Shown here: positions 33,481-44,599 of the stretch, piece after piece
Layout: every line of letters begins with the position of its first letter
Position numbering within the stretch: position 1 is the first letter of the stretch
NCBI GenBank assembly: GCA_051530055.1
Contig: CM121342.1
Coordinates: 16,182,001 to 16,246,000 of the forward strand
DNA from: Neoechinorhynchus agilis
Lineage: Eukaryota > Acanthocephala
DNA length: 64,000 bases
Direction: 5' to 3'
Translations under genes and position numbers: made by a program
Notes under the pieces: generated by a model
What the model saw: only the letters and a program-made list of their open reading frames with translations
Database searches by the model: none
What the model was told of the DNA's origin: nothing

Positions 33481-33913
33481 TTCTTCTCATCGGTAACAAG
33501 AACAGTCTTCGGTACTTCGACAATTTTGATTTGAATTGGCTGCTGGGGCGGAGAATTCAATGGCGAGATCCCATATTTTGACAGAAGTCTATCGGATTTA
33601 AGTTCCTTGTGAACCACGAACGTGTGTGAAAATAGCGCTATAAGTCAAAATGGCAAAATCACCTGATTGCCATGCATCAACTTAAAATTTATGTCCTTTA
33701 GTTCTAATAAATCAACTAATCGCCTTTTCAGTTCTTCTATAAGTGTCTCACACGGGTTTGTGTTCATTACGATCCGTAGGTTTTCATAAGTGACAATCAA
33801 ATGGGCTTCACCCTAACAAAGCATATTTTGAGGGATTTTTAAAAAAACTCACGAACCCTAAATAAGTTTAATAAATCCAAGTCGTCCTTTATTTCGGATA
33901 AATAAGCTGGCAT
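33481..33913 (-). CDS. Small ubiquitin-like-fold protein candidate, three exons
   Basis: Exons 33913-33857, about 33812-33663 and about 33605-33481 give MPAYLSEIKDDLDLLNLF, then GEAHLIVTYENLRIVMN with ETLIEELKRRLVDLL and INFKLMHGNQ, then ELKSDRLLSKYGI and a Pro-rich tail ending VTDEKK. The order (beta hairpin, helix, short strand with L-x-H-G-N, then L-x-S-D-x-x-L-x-x-Y-G-I) is that of ubiquitin-like domains. There is no C-terminal Gly-Gly, so it is not an obvious conjugating modifier. The second junction is phase 0 with good sites. The first needs the weak donor GTTCGT, because the better GTGAGT four bases on would give a stop. ATG directly follows TTTCTCTAAAG. About 110 residues. It lies just downstream of VPS15 on the same strand. 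I cannot name an orthologue. Confidence 0.5.
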
Positions 33914-34249
33914 CTTTAGAGAAATCCGCTGGCCACCTTGAAGTCGAGGTTAAGATAAAATCTGAAATTATTCATTATCGCCCTATAATAAAGTTCATGA
34001 CGCGACAACATGTCAATCTTGAACGAAACTAAGACACAATAAACAAAGATTCAAAGTCAAAAATATTTTGAGTGATACAAATGCAATTGTATAAGTAAAA
34101 TAGAGGGAGAGCTTCATGTGTTTTCAGAAACATGGTCAATTTTAGATTAGCTTTCTGTGTAAAAGTTATCTAAGAAAAAGTGAACAAAGAACCCATTCCG
34201 TGACATATAAACGAGAGAAAACGATTTCTAGTCTACGTGTTAAAACTTA

Positions 34250-37200
34250 TCAATCAAACAATCTCCAAATTCTAATTGAATGGTCAGCAGAAGCAGTGGC
34301 GATTAAATTAAGTTGATCGTGTTTGATCGTCCGTATTGAAGTGACTACGTTCGAATGACCAATTGGTGCTGATGAAATCGCAAATCTGTTCTTGGAAGGG
34401 TGCCGTGTTTGATAATTACAAGAATAGACCGAAATTGGCTTCCGTTGCAAGCGTAGGGATTCGAGTGTATTTGGAATATCTGCGCTATCTTCACAGTAAT
34501 TGAACTGCTCAGTTGTATCGAAGAAATTCGGGATTATCATTTTGGATTTTTCTGGACTACACGAGTTCCATAACCTAACACGGCCATCGGTGCCTCCTAT
34601 TAGAAAACTATCAGGCGACAGAGTTTCGATTGCACTTAAATATCGCCAATCATACGACGAGTCCGGTATCGTTGATGTAAATGTGTTCAGCAGTCGACAC
34701 TGCAAAATATCGATAACGAACGCTTTTGGGCATCGTGAAGAGCTAATGAGCGTTCGAATTTGGTCAACGTGTCGAATCCGGTGAATGCTTTGATCTTAAT
34801 AGAAAAACTAATCACTTGTTGCAAAGATTTTTTTAGAACGAATGGGACAATACAAACGTAGACTAATTTTGGTGTTTTGCAAAAAGAACAGTCGAAAATT
34901 TCTTGAGATATATTAATGAAGTGGCGAAATACCTAAAAAGCGAGAACATTTTAAAATCCTATCTCCCCATTGAGACAATTGGTTATATTAGAGCCAAAAG
35001 TACCAGAGAATTTTTAACATTGGAAAATGGTTGGTCCCAACAACACTTCTATGCATCCAACCATTTTTTCTATCGTGGAATCAACGATTCAGAAACGAAT
35101 GGATGGATCCTCGATTAAGCAATGCAGGATAAAGATGTTCCTAAGTTCAATGTCGGACTTTTATAAAAAAAGAACATGTCGGGGGTGGAAATATGTTTTC
35201 TTTTTCTTAGTTCTGCCACTCCTCAGAGATTCAAAAATTCACTGATTTATTTCCCCGATATTTCACCTCTCGGATAGTTCCGACATTTCCTCTCAAGGTT
35301 TGTCTAGATTAAACAATTTAACAACGACATTGAGGAAATGTCGGAACTATCCGAGAGGTGAAATATAGGGGGAAATTGAACGTAAAATCCATTAGTATGT
35401 GGCGGTAGAGAAAATTATATATCCAAGAATCACTTTAATTGAACTATTTCGTCCAACCACACTGGACTTCTTCACATATTTAAAACTTACAAGCAATAAT
35501 TGACTGAAAAAGTCCAGTGTGATTGGACGAAATAGTTCAATTAAAGTGATTCTTGAATATATAATTTTCTCTACCGCCACATATCAGGGAAATAAATCAT
35601 CGTTGAATTTTTGAATCCCCGAGGAGTGGCAAAATTAAGAAGAGAAGGAAAAATTGAGCATTTTGAAAAATAATAAGTAAAACAATCGGTCAAGATATTT
35701 AAAGACACATTCATATTTTGCAATTTGGCATCATTCGTTAGAAAAATGGAATACATTCCTAGCTTGAATTTTGTTTAAGACTAAAAAAGGTGTACTCATT
35801 ACCGAGATTGTTACCAAAGAAAATACCCAAAGAAAGAGTCTGAGAAAGAACGTACATTATTCTGACATTAGCGTCGATTTGTACTATTCATAATCCTACA
35901 AGTTTATTTGGTCTCATTTTTTTTATAAAATTAGATTGTTTTTTTCTCACTTACCCTTTTCGGGACAAAAAGCGTTTACATATATTCCGAATCTGAGATC
36001 GCACAATTGAACGTATCCAAGATTTGTTCCGATTGAAACGATTTGATCGGACATTGCACTCATGCAGGTTGGTTCTCCTGTTGTTGTTTTTATAGATATA
36101 ACCATGAGTAGACAGCGGGACGCTTTACTGGACGCAGCGAGCAACAACGTTAAACCTTTCAGGGACCAAGACCGATTTTTGCCGATCGCAAACGTCGGTA
36201 AGGTCATGCGGAACGCACTCGGAAAAAAAGCAAAGATCTCACTCGATTCCAAGGAATGCATCCAAGAATGCGTAAGTGAGTTTATCAGCTTTGTCACAAT
36301 GGAGTGAGTATTCTTTATCTTTACAAAAGCAAAGACGTCTCTATAATTGCCCTTTATTCAGAGCTGCCGAGAAATGCGCTATTGAAAAAAGGAAAACAAT
36401 GACCGGAGAGGATCTACTTTTTGCACTCAAAAAACTAGGGTTCGACAACCATGCAGATGCAATGAGCATTTTCTTGGCAAAGTACAAAGCAATGAGTGCT
36501 CATTTAACTGATGGATTTGTCGCTGATATTGCCAATTCCTCGTCTGTTAATGGAGGTAGTCCAGTAGGTAGTTTATTTCAATTTAATGGTTCCGGAACTA
36601 ATTCCAGGAAAGCGAAAATGTCGGCGAAGAAAACCAAGTCGACGAGGTAATGATCGACATATGTGAATTTAACGCTCAATAAATTTAAATGTTTGGTGCT
36701 AGAAGTTTTTGTTCCGGGAAATCTCGGCTCGAGCTGATAAAACCACATTTCTCAGAAAAAAACGTTTTGAAACCAACTTTATTTGTTATAAATATTTTCG
36801 TGCTAAAACAAAACGTTACAGAGAACCCGTTGGTAGCGTAAATGAACATTCTAATAATTAATAGTAATGACTTTATATATTAGAAAGTAATCTTATAACT
36901 AAAGTCAAGGATGCCCATTCAATTTTTATTTCGGTCATCAAAGAATAGATCGGCACGTCTAAACACTACAGCTCGCGTTTGTATGCAAACAAATCAGAAG
37001 GTGGAACTTTAAGTGAGAACAACTAATACATACCCTGCTCTGGTGGCAAATCTATCACTAGTTCGATCTTTGCTTCCGTCCGTCGATCGATAACATTAAG
37101 ACACGAATCGGATGTTACTAGGAGATTGCCGCAAATATCAGTTGGATATATCGCTTCATTGACTCTCGTTGACTTCAAACGGATCAGATCTGGTTCTATA

Positions 37201-40200
37201 AGGGCGTCATCTTCTCGGAGACTACAGGATGTTTATCGCTAAATATTATGACAATTCAAGTGTACTGACTTAAACAACGATATAATGCTTCGCCTGCACC
37301 CGACATAAAACGAATTGCGATCAATAAACGAAATACAATTGATCCGACAATTGCTATCCATTAGGTCGTTCAATTTAAAGGTTTGTAGTGACCGAATACA
37401 GCATCGATTTTGAATGTTGCTAATGTTCCACACCTTGACCACACAATCAAGATCAGCACTTACGGCAACTCCGTCGTTGTTTGTCTCGAAACTAAAGAAA
37501 TCATCTAATTATATGCTCATAATATCACTTCGGACTTACATGCGAACGCCAGATTCGTGTTCAATTGTATAAAATGCAAGTTCTACATCTCTAATCGAAA
37601 CCGGTTGTACCCGTTCCATTTTCGGAATAGCATTGAGCGATCCAATAGTCTCGGAGTGGATAGTGAGACTGTCGGTACAAGCAATTTCATCATTATCTTT
37701 CAGGTTGATGGGAATCTGCTTAGGAAGGAACGCGATAGACTTCTGACTGTACATATATTTGGACATTGTCTTCTCGTTACGTCCAATATCGCAAAACCGT
37801 TTTACATACACTTCGTAATCTTCTTTATCATAAATTCGTCCAATTTCTTCGCCCAATTCTTTTATCCGAGATCGAAGCTCATGACGGTTTCCATAGGCGG
37901 CCATTGTTGCGTGGAATGCCCGAATCAACTCAAATCTACGGATTGAACATGCAGCATTAAGTATAAGTCGAATGGTAGCGTCCACGATTGTTATGTTCTC
38001 ATCGGAGAGTCCGTGTGGGATAAAACTCCGAATGAAGTCAGTCACGAATGGAGCTGTGTAACTGGATGCAATGTTGTTTAAGTAGTTGAAAAATGAAAGA
38101 CGGTGTCTCCAGTCGGATGTCGATCGATTAGGAATTGTACCCATATTTAACAAAAGAAAGGACAGAACCCTTTGTGCACCAACATAAGGGATCATCTTGT
38201 TCATGAATCTTTCAAGACATTGCATGGCGTGACTTCTCGATCTCATTACCTTAAGATCAAATAAAACTGAGAGCTCAATCTTTAGCTATCATGGAAATTT
38301 TGATTACCGTAAAGGGAAAACAGCATCAACACAAATGGTCATTCAAATGATTGACTATTAATGCTAAGAATTTCAAAAAATTAATCAATGTTCCCAACTC
38401 AATAGCGGCAGTTTGTGCATGAAGGATACATGGCTACAACCGCAGATAATTTTGTCTTTAACGTACAAAATCTATAGGTGAGATCGGACTCAAACAGTTG
38501 AACTACTACTTCACAATTGTTATAATCATTTATTCGTACAAATTCCTCTTTATCTCCACGTAGAAATGAAATCTAAAGTTCAATGATAATTATAGAATCA
38601 ACAGTCCGAGTTTCGGACCATCTTGAGTGCTCGACTGTCTCGTTTAATGCTGCAATTGTTTAAATGACTTTTCAAGAAAATGAACAAACTAATAGATGCC
38701 ACAGAGAAGATCAACCTTCCCATGTAATATATGAGAGTTCACGCTTTATCACGTCGGAAGGGGTCGTCTTGTCAAGAGTAAGAAGATGCATCATTCTAGT
38801 CTCTGCCCAATTCCAAAGAGTATCCAAACTCTTATTCCTCTCGTCTCTATCGCATTCAGTTTTCGTTATTTCACTTCAAGGTTTTCACACGTTTACTTTC
38901 AAGATAAGAGACTACTTACTTCATAGCATAGGCCACAATATCACTTAAGTAGTAGTAATAGGTTCGAACCCACATATAGGACGCTTTTAATTTTGGAGAT
39001 TCCTAAATAGTATTTTAATAAAACAGGAATGTAGCGAAATTTAACACTGTACAAGGCAATGGAGGATATAGGGTGAAATTGGTTGCAAACAACTGCTTCC
39101 ATCTTCCAAATTGCTTAGGGTCTCCAGTACTTTCGAAAGTAGGGCAATTGATGCCACTTTCACTCTGCTTTCTCGTTCCTTCATCATCTCAAGCTAGAGA
39201 GTTCTTGTTTTTAAACTATAAAACCTTCTGAGCACGTACGCAGAATGGGATTACACGATTCCTTATAAAATCTATCGGAAGGCGTTCAGCAAATGAATCA
39301 ATCACTTCGATTCCTTTCAATTTTACGTCGGAACACTAAATCATCGCAACGTTAAAAAAGGAAAATGCAAGAATGACGAACCATTTGATTGCTTAGATTA
39401 GCGAATACGATGAGACTAAGAAAGCAGATTATATCCGAGTCCGTTCGGGATTGAGTTGCGGCTGACAGGATTTGATTAAGATTTTCAATTCTAAGCTATT
39501 ATAAACAACACCCAGCTGTCCATGAACTTAATATCCAAAACATCCAACCACAACTTCCAATTTCTCTTCTTATGTTTCTCTGTGAAAAAGCAACGTGCGA
39601 CAAACCTACTACTTTGGATCAAGCAACTCGAAAACTCAATTCGAAAAATTTGCTATCGTTTTTATAATAGCACTAATATGGTCGAAATTTCACATGGTAA
39701 GTTACAACGAGTAAGCTACCTATGGATTCTTTAGGTAGAAGAAAGTTATAAATTTACGATTGTCGTGCTCGTACAAAATTACCCAATGATATTCTGGGAT
39801 GTATAAAATTCCATTTAACTATAACACAGCGGTAAGCTATTCCACGTTGAACAAAAATCTCCATATTTCTTGTTGAATTTAGTTTTATAACAAAAATTCA
39901 TCGATATTGAGCTAAGTATTGTTAGCTAAAAACCATGATAGTCCAGAAATATACAATTTAGATGTATGAGTTAGATTTACGTCCTAACTGAATAAATCGC
40001 ATGCTAAAAACTCATGGACAGTGTTGCATTGAAAATCGTCATTGGTACTGTCATCGCCGAATCCTTTGACGACCAAATCATTGTAAAGCTCTTTAACGGC
40101 CTCAGAAGACGTCAAATGATTATCAACTAAGTCGTTGATGTATGTGAGAGCAATCATACTGCTGTTGAAAAGGACTTGAGAACACTCATCAATACAGTGC

Positions 40201-41820
40201 TGAACGGAAGGTCTTCTAGTCGGATCACGCTCAATCATTTTATCGACCATGATACGAAGATGTTCATCTTCGATTTTAAACATTTTTATTGGCCGAATGT
40301 TAGCATTCCGGTAATTTAGAAGATCAGCGAGGGAGAATAATGGAGATTCCGTCATGATTTCGGCAATAATGCACCTAAAATAGAAGCATTAAGAGTTAAT
40401 TCACAGGATAACAATCAAATACCCGAGACTGAACACATCCATGGATTCCGTTCCTGAATATGAAAAACACTGGTAGACACCAGTATCGATCGATCTGCTT
40501 AAAACACTCGAGAAACGCTCTGGTGCAACACAACAGCAGTCGCGACCCGATCCAGAGAAGAAGTAGTAATATTGACTCGGATCAGCCTGTTACTTGAGGT
40601 CATATAAGAGGTGGGCATATTGCGGGGAGCGAGTTTAACAAGGACTTCTAAGGTCCACAAAATCAGATTTTCATGCAATCATTAGGTTATAATGACAATC
40701 GGTTCAACAGGAAATGTGCGTTCACTAGTTTGGGTCTAATTTTTCGATTAAAAACCTTCTTCGAACCACGTAAAAGCGTTCATCATCATTTCTAAAAATA
40801 CTAGTGGTAAAATGGCACAGATTGAAACACTTTTGAATAATTTTAGATACATGGCTCAGGGTACTCTAAGGTAAAGTGCATTTTAAATCATAATTTCCCG
40901 TTGATATTAGAAACAATAAATCATATTGGAATAATGAAGGGGCGGCTTTAATTATCAAGACTATGTGCAAGAAGAGGTGAAAATGACACGCATTGTCGAA
41001 TCATCACGAATGTGAGATTATAGCATTGCTTACTCACCGAAGGCATGATCGTTGGTTTATAAATTCCGAAATCGGTCAAAAATACCTTCATCCAACCTGT
41101 AAGAACAATATTCTCTAATTTTAAATCACCGTGATATATCTATCAGCCAATGACAAGTAGAGACGAAAAAGTCAATATTTAGGAGCACCTTTTGTTCGTG
41201 ACATGCAGCGACGGCTACGAGTATTTGATAAATAATGAATACTTTTTCTTTTGCGCTCAAGGGTGGGTTCATGTTCAAGCGTTCTAGAAGACTATGTTTA
41301 AGAAAACATCTAACCATATAAATAGCTTTGTTGCTTGCTTGACAGCTCAGGATAGGAAGGACGTATGACTTGACCGTATTCAGTTTTTTATAACATTCTA
41401 AAGTGATCCAGTTGTTCGACGTTGAATGCTTAGCTTGTATGATTTTCACTTACGCATAAGTAGTACGGCCAGATCTCCGTAAGGCAATGATGAATCGTAT
41501 ATCGGGAATATCTTTACCAACACCAGATCGGAGCTCTGAACACGAACAGTGATAGTCTTGACCAATCGGCTTTGACGAATACTACAAACGAATTCGTTGT
41601 CTCCAAATATGGCTGATCAAAGAACCTACCATCCATTAAACTCAATGCTAATCGTTTGTCTGCTCAACGACGTAGACGAATTGAAAGATGTTTCATCGAA
41701 CTTTGTTCTTGGAGCCAAATCAAAGCATTTATAAATAGCTTCTCTTAGTTCAGTAGAACTAAAGTAGGATTGAACCGACGGCATGTTCACGGGTGCGAGC
41801 GAGACAACGTAGTTGCCCAT
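34250..41820 (-). CDS. PIK3R4: VPS15 / PIK3R4, regulatory kinase subunit of class III PI3-kinase, about 14 exons
   Basis: The N-terminus [11 protein letters not shown] is like human MGNQLAGIAPS, with Gly2 for myristoylation. Exons 41820-41630, 41581-41454, 41397-41189 and 41139-41038 join in phase across 48-56-nt introns. They give VLVKIF (kinase Lys), HGDLKLEN and TDFGIY. Exons 40586-40423 and 40374 to about 39989 give [22 protein letters not shown] and [16 protein letters not shown]-type exons are at 39335-39240 ([19 protein letters not shown]), about 39193-39048, about 38874-38715 and about 38250-37540 ([15 protein letters not shown]). WD40 exons are at about 37491-37252 (VVKVWNIS), 37221-37034, 36077-35954 ([11 protein letters not shown]) and about 34790-34250, ending [16 protein letters not shown]. 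This is the full kinase-HEAT-WD40 order. VPS15 scaffolds VPS34 for phosphatidylinositol 3-phosphate synthesis in endosomal sorting and autophagy. An acceptor-like TACTTTCAG ends 8 nt before ATG. NF-YB lies antisense in the intron between the 37034 and 36077 exon edges. One HEAT junction near 39048-38874 is unresolved. Confidence 0.93.
35195..35655. repeat. Three-level nested foldbacks in the last VPS15 intron
   Basis: The outer arms run about 35200-35250 and 35585-35650 (CTCCTCAGAGATTCAAAAAT; right GGAAATAAATCATCG, then TTTTTGAATCCCCGAGG). Inside are two foldbacks side by side: 35251-35373 (CACCTCTCGGATAGTTCCGA) and 35396-35584 (TATGTGGCGGTAGAGAAAAT). The second shares its end design with the composite at 4704-6575 and contains a hammerhead-like core with one core base changed (CTGAAAA at 35504, stem GTCCA/TGGAC, GAAA at 35529). 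Confidence 0.85.
36104..36650 (+). CDS. NFYB: NF-YB, CCAAT-binding histone-fold subunit, two exons
   Basis: Exons 36104-36303 and 36362-36650 join in phase 2 (GA|GTGAGT, TTTATTCAG|A) across a 58-nt intron and give 162 residues. The conserved domain begins [18 protein letters not shown], then [49 protein letters not shown] and IFLAKYKAM. It matches human NF-YB residue for residue at the histone-fold helices and the DNA-contacting loops. NF-YB pairs with NF-YC and NF-YA to bind CCAAT boxes. The C-terminal tail ([12 protein letters not shown], ending KKTKSTR) is short and basic. ATG 36104 was chosen over the in-frame ATG at 36062, because the latter would overlap the antisense VPS15 exon ending at 36077, and because an acceptor-like TTTTTATAG ends 8 nt before 36104. 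AATAAA lies at 36678-36683. Confidence 0.95.
36678..36683 (+). terminator. Polyadenylation signal AATAAA of NF-YB
   Basis: It lies 28 nt after the NF-YB stop and well before the next VPS15 exon (37034), so both nested transcripts can end without overlap of coding exons. Confidence 0.6.
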
Positions 41821-41831
41821 GCAATCCTCTG

Positions 41832-42302
41832 AAAGTATAAAAACGAAAAACTCGAGTTTCTTTGTTGTGTCTTAAGATCATTATTAAACTGAAAGACGTT
41901 CATTTCACCGGATGCGAACTTGCGTTTGATCAGCGATATTGAGCAAACATTTTGTGTTTCATGAAGAATCGCTCTGCATAAACATGTAGATTTATCGTAA
42001 ACCGTCGATAAATGCGATCTGATTCGATTTACTTTCGTCAAATAACCCGATTTAGGGTTGTGAACTTTAACCTTGGCGAAACCTTTAGTATAAATTTTTA
42101 GATTGAAAGGCAATAATTATTGTTTTGAATAAAGAGATTGAGAATATTCTAAGGTAATTTCCAAAGACCCTGCACCAAAGCAAATATTAAAGCGTATTGT
42201 GAAAGGATGTTTTAATTTTAAACCTAAAAATACGATTATCAATAAATAATTTTCAAACCCAGACGCCTTTTTGATTAATCGATGACGGGTTCGCCGGTTC
42301 AT
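41832..42302 (-). other. Open minus-strand stretches upstream of VPS15, nature unclear
   Basis: Two overlapping frames are open: 42302-42117 (MNRRTRHRLIKKASGF, later ICFGAGSLEITLEYS) and 42113 to about 41850 (IYTKGFAKVKVHNPKSGYL, SISLIKRKFASGEMNVF). The composition looks coding. They may be exons of a small gene lying just upstream on the same strand, or 5' leader of VPS15. I found no clean donor joining them and recognise no domain. Confidence 0.35.
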
Positions 42303-43102
42303 GTTACTAAGTCAAAGCGATAGATCTCCCTTTTGGAAACCATCGACTCACGAATTCTTTGAAGATACCATCAAAATTTTTATCCAAAATTCGGAAAAAT
42401 TGAACCTAAGAGCCGTGAAAAAGGCCACACATGGACGCAGAAAAAATTAGCTGGCTAGACAGACTTTAAAATATAATCTATTTTAGATGATCTCAGAAAA
42501 GACAACCAAAAGGCGCCGTCGTCGATCTGAGAATGCCACATGGACGTCGAAGTAAAAAACGAGCATAAACACCAAAACAATGCAAATATTATACGGATTG
42601 TAGTTGCAATAAAAGCTTTTATATTACTTTGGCACTTCTTTCTGCTGCAACGGAATGACGTTTTTGAGGGTTTTTGTACAACGCTTCGTGTTCTAAATTA
42701 GTCGATTGATTTTTAAAGCAAAATTTTCAATCACTCAATCTTCCACTCCGTCGTAGTCAAATAAAATTCGAAGAGTTTTTTGCGTTCCTCGATCTTCATC
42801 TCAGCAAAAAACATGTTCTATTGACTGAAGATCCTCGATCTTTGGTTCCTTTTAGCCACGCCTACACAAGTATGCAAATAGTTTCTAAAAGATTTCCCGT
42901 CTTGTCCAGAGGAATAGATCGTGTGAACACTTTTTTGGCTTGTCCACAAGAACAATACTAAAGTATTCTGAAACTAAAGAGGAAGTATAATGTGTCCAGC
43001 TTCGTGATTAACGATGTTAATACTCTTGGATTAATCTGATTAGACAGTCTTTACAGAACTAGACGAGCTAAAGCATTGCGATAGCTGGAATCGGCAACAA
43101 TG

Positions 43103-43133
<31 letters not shown>

Positions 43134-43555
43134 TAAAGTGAAGAAATTAATTTAAGCGCGGGTAAACGGTGGATGTAACTACGGCTTAAGAGGATCCGCT
43201 TTCTTTACTGCTATTTGGTCTATGCCTAAATTGCCCGACTTGGATTATAGGTTGGTTTTACCTTCGACGCAAATGATAAGGTATTTTTGCATCTCTTCTA
43301 GAGAGCAATCAATCTTAACCATGTTCGATTGCAAAAGATTTGATTGAACTTTTGCGCTGAGAAATTCACCAGTTACAATCAATGGCTTTCTAGCTACAAA
43401 CTGGTTGTTAGCACCGATCCGGTTGAAAATTTGGAAGGCCAGGCTCCGTGATTAAACGGCTATTACGTCTTCCCACTTTTAGAACAAAAGTTCCTTGTCT
43501 AGAATTCCGTTCGAACTATTACTTGATTTTCGAGAAATTTTGTTTCCGAAAATTG
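42303..43555. other. Gene-less stretch
   Basis: No frame above 60 codons and no repeat arms. A 22-codon plus-strand frame with a KRRRRR run near 42488 is too short to call. Confidence 0.45.
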
Positions 43556-43559
43556 CCAT

Positions 43560-43860
43560 TTGAGCTGTTGTAAGGATAAAGAGAATCTTTATTTTCGAGC
43601 TTTTGCTGTCTTATGGCTTCTTCAAGAATTATTTAAGTGTATTATTTGCTCTCGAAAACACGGCAAAAGCTCGAAATAAAGATTTCTCTTTATCATTACA
43701 ACGGCCCAAGTGTTCATTTTAGACAATAAAAACTCGATAAACCATGAAGTTGTAATTTCGCTATTCTTATAGTTCAACGAAATACTACGACAAACATCAC
43801 ATCTTGGAAAATAAACCAAAAGCACTTCCGACTTCAAGGGAATCTTGAATACATTCTGTC
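43560..43860. repeat. Penelope-like terminal repeat fragment (inverted pair)
   Basis: TCGAGCTTTTGCTGTCTTAT near 43596 and GGCAAAAGCTCGAAATAAAG near 43661 form an inverted pair. The same segment ends the element at 59.6-62.7 kb (GAGCTTTTACCGTCTTATGG at 60179 and CCTGAAGAAGCCATTCGGAA at 62641). The flanking CATTTTAGACAATAAAAACT also recurs at 60130 and 62702. Confidence 0.65.
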
Positions 43861-43984
43861 TAATGACTTGGTTAACTGCAAGATACCAAGCAGGCTTTTA
43901 TAGACGAATTAGAGCATTATTGGAGAGCGGCTCCTACTCAAGCGAAGGGTATCGCTTCCTTTATTAAGAAAATCGCTTTTAGAT

Positions 43985-44060
43985 TGCAGTGGCCTCGCGG
44001 GTGATGCAAAGCAACAATGCACCCTAGGTTCGGGTTCGAATGTACCGTCTGTGCGCGAAT
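43985..44060 (+). repeat. Possible tRNA-derived SINE head
   Basis: GTGGCCTCGCGGGTGATGC (A-box-like) is followed about 35 bases later by GGGTTCGAATGTACC (B-box-like). There is no cloverleaf. It is joined directly to the foldback half-copy at 44060. Confidence 0.35.
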
Positions 44061-44190
44061 AAAACACTTTAACAATGACTGATGAGGCAAGGTCACCTCG
44101 CGAAATATTTCCAATAAATCAAAATCAAATGTGCTATTACCAGGATTATTATCACCAAAATAATACTTTGACTAACCCGAAGGATTTTTT
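44060..44190. repeat. Half copy of the GGTGAAAATAATCCCGG foldback family with an intact hammerhead-like core
   Basis: CTGATGA (44079-44085), G, stem GCAAGG/CCTCGC with one A-C mismatch (44087-44092 with 44096-44101), loop TCA, GAAA (44102-44105). The family sequence ATTTCCAATAAATCAAA and TTATCACCAAAATAATACTT follows. Confidence 0.6.
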
Positions 44191-44599
44191 TATCGATGAT
44201 TACCATTTTGATTTTATCAAGTTCTTAAATTGGAATTTGAAACTTCAAAATCACGGGTTCGCAAATGTTTTTTCTATTAATTTAAAGTCTTCGGTCGATC
44301 TTGCAGATTTACATTTCTCAAACAGAGTTGGTTCATAAGTTTTGTGATGCGGGTACTTACGGCCGTTGTAGACGGATGCAACTTTTTCTCTATTGTTTTC
44401 TAGTCCTTTTGCGAACTCCGCCAAGGACGGTACCAAGCCTGGCTGAGAAAGGAGGAGGGTTCGTGTCAGGAAGGGCATCCGACTGCAAAAAACCTTGCCA
44501 AATCAAATTACATTCATGTCTAATATTCATTTTGTAAACACTATAGCTAGGACATCCCCCGTAAGCGACGCACAATCTCAACGCCCGGAGTTTGTGATA

